Assembly (NCBI GenBank): GCA_964354365.1
Contig: CAYGZM010000174.1
Span: 1-6,969, forward strand
DNA: 6,969 nucleotides
From: CAYGZM01 sp964354365
Lineage (GTDB): Bacteria; Planctomycetota; Phycisphaerae; Sedimentisphaerales; Anaerobacaceae
Direction: 5' to 3'
A program made the translations under genes and the position numbers. Shown here piece after piece: positions 6,379 through 6,969 of the stretch. Under the pieces are notes generated by a model, which saw only the letters and a list, made by a program, of their open reading frames with translations, made no database searches and had not been told where the DNA came from. The first letter of the stretch is position 1. Every line of letters begins with the position of its first letter.

Positions 6379-6397
6379 CAGTACACTCACAGTACAC
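6379..6397. repeat. Tandem CAGTACAC pair upstream of the OrfA-like gene
   Basis: CAGTACAC occurs at 6379-6386 and again at 6390-6397, an 11-bp period of about one helical turn. It lies about 95 bp upstream of the helix-turn-helix gene on its 5' side. It could be a binding site or part of an old insertion-sequence end. The repeat is seen directly; any role is speculation. Confidence 0.3.
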
Positions 6398-6483
6398 ACG
6401 GAACCCATATCTCCCAGACGCTGGTGTGCCGCTGGAGGTAGGAGGTCGTGAAAATTAGGGAGAAATTTAGTGATGTCCTAATA

Positions 6484-6518
6484 AAAATCCTCACTACTGA
6501 GCTGATAATGAGGATTTT
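6484..6518 (-). terminator. Rho-independent terminator of the tRNA-Pro transcript
   Basis: AAAATCCTCA (6484-6493) and TGAGGATTTT (6509-6518) form a perfect 10-bp stem with a 15-base loop. On the minus strand the second arm is followed by a T-rich tail (TTTTTATTA). It begins five bases past the last tRNA base, the position of a native tRNA terminator. This suggests that the adjoining fragment is the original chromosomal 3' end. Confidence 0.75.
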
Positions 6519-6523
6519 GAAAT

Positions 6524-6567
6524 CGGGGTGACTGGATTCGAACCAGCGGCCTCCTGCTCCCAAAGCA
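6524..6567 (-). tRNA. Displaced 3' half of tRNA-Pro (UGG): attachment-site fragment
   Basis: Read on the minus strand, these 44 bases give the anticodon loop TTTGGGA (anticodon TGG), the 3' anticodon strand GCAGG, and a five-base variable loop. The T arm GCTGG-TTCGAAT-CCAGT and the acceptor 3' strand CACCCCG follow. No D arm or 5' acceptor strand (CGGGGTG expected) exists upstream. The anticodon stem loses pairing at its outer positions (TGTGC instead of a sequence complementary to GCAGG). It is thus half a tRNA gene with the break in the anticodon arm, a known sublocation for tyrosine-integrase crossovers. Because it keeps the native terminator, it is probably the displaced chromosomal end. 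The reconstituted tRNA would lie on the far side of an element extending right of 6567. Confidence 0.8.
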
Positions 6568-6589
6568 CACACGGTAAAATGCTGTACAT

Positions 6590-6611
6590 CCGTAAATCAC
6601 GGTGATTACGG
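6590..6611. repeat. Imperfect palindrome beside the attachment fragment
   Basis: CCGTAAATCA (6590-6599) and TGATTACGG (6603-6611) are inverted with one base missing in the second arm and CGG between them. It lies 23 bp into the putative element. It could be a recombinase or excisionase site, or an unrelated operator. Confidence 0.35.
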
Positions 6612-6669
6612 CACTTGTGAAATTTTCAAAACACAATAAAAACCGCTAAATCCAATGAAATCCGGCCGT

Positions 6670-6772
6670 AAAAGTGTAGTAAAGTGTAGCGTCAAGAACT
6701 CCTGCGAGAGTAGCAATAGACAGCACTCATTATCGCATCAGCCTACACTTTTGAAATCGCAACTACACTTTT
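6670..6772. repeat. Four AAAGTGTAG repeats in two inverted pairs (candidate arm-type sites)
   Basis: AAAAGTGTAG at 6670-6679 and TAAAGTGTAG at 6680-6689 are in tandem with a 10-bp period. The reverse complement CTACACTTTT occurs at 6743-6752 and 6763-6772, with a 20-bp period. All four share the same nine bases. Within 103 bp this is far beyond chance, and the 10/20-bp spacing puts each pair on one face of the helix. They start 103 bp from the tRNA fragment, the distance range where tyrosine integrases or their accessory factors bind arm sites. Repetition is seen; the integrase role is inferred. Confidence 0.6.
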
Positions 6773-6895
6773 CAATTATACCCTGCTACCTCGCTTGCTA
6801 CAACAGCCCGCAAGCACCTACCCATAGCAGTGCGGGCATTGCTGCGTCGATCGCACCACGTGGAGTTCCACGTTCCCTTCGCCCAATGGCGATAT

Positions 6896-6969
6896 CTACC
6901 CAAACAATCTGCTTATGTCCTCGTCCGTAATCCTTTCATCAGGCCTTATAGGCTCCCCCCTTCGCCTCC
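6896..6969 (-). CDS. C-terminal end of an unidentified gene, cut by the window edge
   Basis: A minus-strand frame is open from the right edge and ends at TAG 6898-6896. It gives 23 residues, including EPIRPDERITDEDISRLFG. The mix of charged and hydrophobic residues reads like a natural C-terminus, but it is too short to assign. It points toward the tRNA fragment and lies inside the putative integrated element, so it may be the integrase or another element gene. A run of six G on the minus strand (6955-6960) lies within it. Confidence 0.35.
   Translation of the reverse strand, partial: RRRGEPIRPDERITDEDISRLFG

Larger units (their letters stand above)
6287..6895. other. Gene-free stretch around a tRNA integration site
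   Basis: No protein gene is supported here; the minus-strand frame over 6387-6572 is a translation of tRNA sequence. The stretch holds a tandem CAGTACAC repeat (6379-6397), a terminator (6484-6518), the tRNA-Pro 3' half (6524-6567) and an imperfect palindrome (6590-6611). It also holds four AAAGTGTAG repeats (6670-6772), an inverted repeat GCCCGCA/TGCGGGC (6806-6812 and 6831-6837) and a second one, ACGTGGA-GT-TCCACGT (6858-6873). Confidence 0.6.

Noticed and set aside
6484..6518. Terminator hairpin considered for a plus-strand transcript
   Set aside because: No plus-strand gene precedes it and the T-rich tail is on the minus strand, immediately after the tRNA fragment.
6387..6572. 61-codon minus-strand frame
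   Set aside because: Its N-terminal part is translated tRNA sequence (GGRWFESSHPDF is a familiar artefact).
6670..6772. CRISPR array
   Set aside because: Repeats are only 9-10 bp, spacers are unequal and two copies are inverted, which does not fit a CRISPR.

Overview
The window looks like an accessory stretch of a moderate-GC planctomycete chromosome, probably from the Phycisphaerae or Sedimentisphaerales side of the phylum. This is inferred from two exported proteins with PEP-CTERM-type sorting tails, a secreted heparinase II/III-like polysaccharide lyase, wide gene spacing and REP-like palindromes. No rRNA or other taxonomic marker is present, so the assignment is a lean.

Layout from left to right. 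Positions 80-233 hold a small palindromic, MITE-like insertion with perfect 12-bp terminal inverted repeats and a 4-bp flanking duplication. A three-segment membrane protein of unknown function follows (275-652, +). It converges on a large exported heparinase II/III family protein (867-2915, -). The start of that gene overlaps the stop of a 15-codon leader ORF that has its own strong Shine-Dalgarno. About 0.9 kb without a convincing large gene follows. It carries a degenerate REP-like repeat, a near-consensus sigma-70 promoter (3484-3512) and one possible 43-residue hydrophobic peptide. Next come two tandem, paralogous PEP-CTERM proteins (3877-4500 and 4545-5588, +), 44 bases apart and closed by a hairpin terminator. 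The second has an extra N-terminal domain of about 150 residues.

The right end (about 5.7-6.97 kb) looks like an integration hotspot. It holds a truncated IS3-type OrfA-like helix-turn-helix protein (6083-6286, -) and a displaced 3' half of a proline tRNA (6524-6567, -) that keeps its terminator. Four copies of AAAGTGTAG lie 100-250 bp further right, arranged as two oppositely oriented pairs with 10- and 20-bp spacing. The C-terminal end of an unidentified gene runs off the right edge (6896-6969, -). The simplest reading is that everything right of about 6567 belongs to an integrative element inserted in the anticodon arm of tRNA-Pro. The AAAGTGTAG repeats would then be arm-type integrase or accessory-protein sites. 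The intact tRNA and the integrase gene should lie beyond the right edge.

Functionally, the lyase and the PEP-CTERM proteins all belong to the cell-envelope and polysaccharide side of planctomycete biology. They are not in one operon, and no exosortase is present, so a direct link between them is only a possibility.
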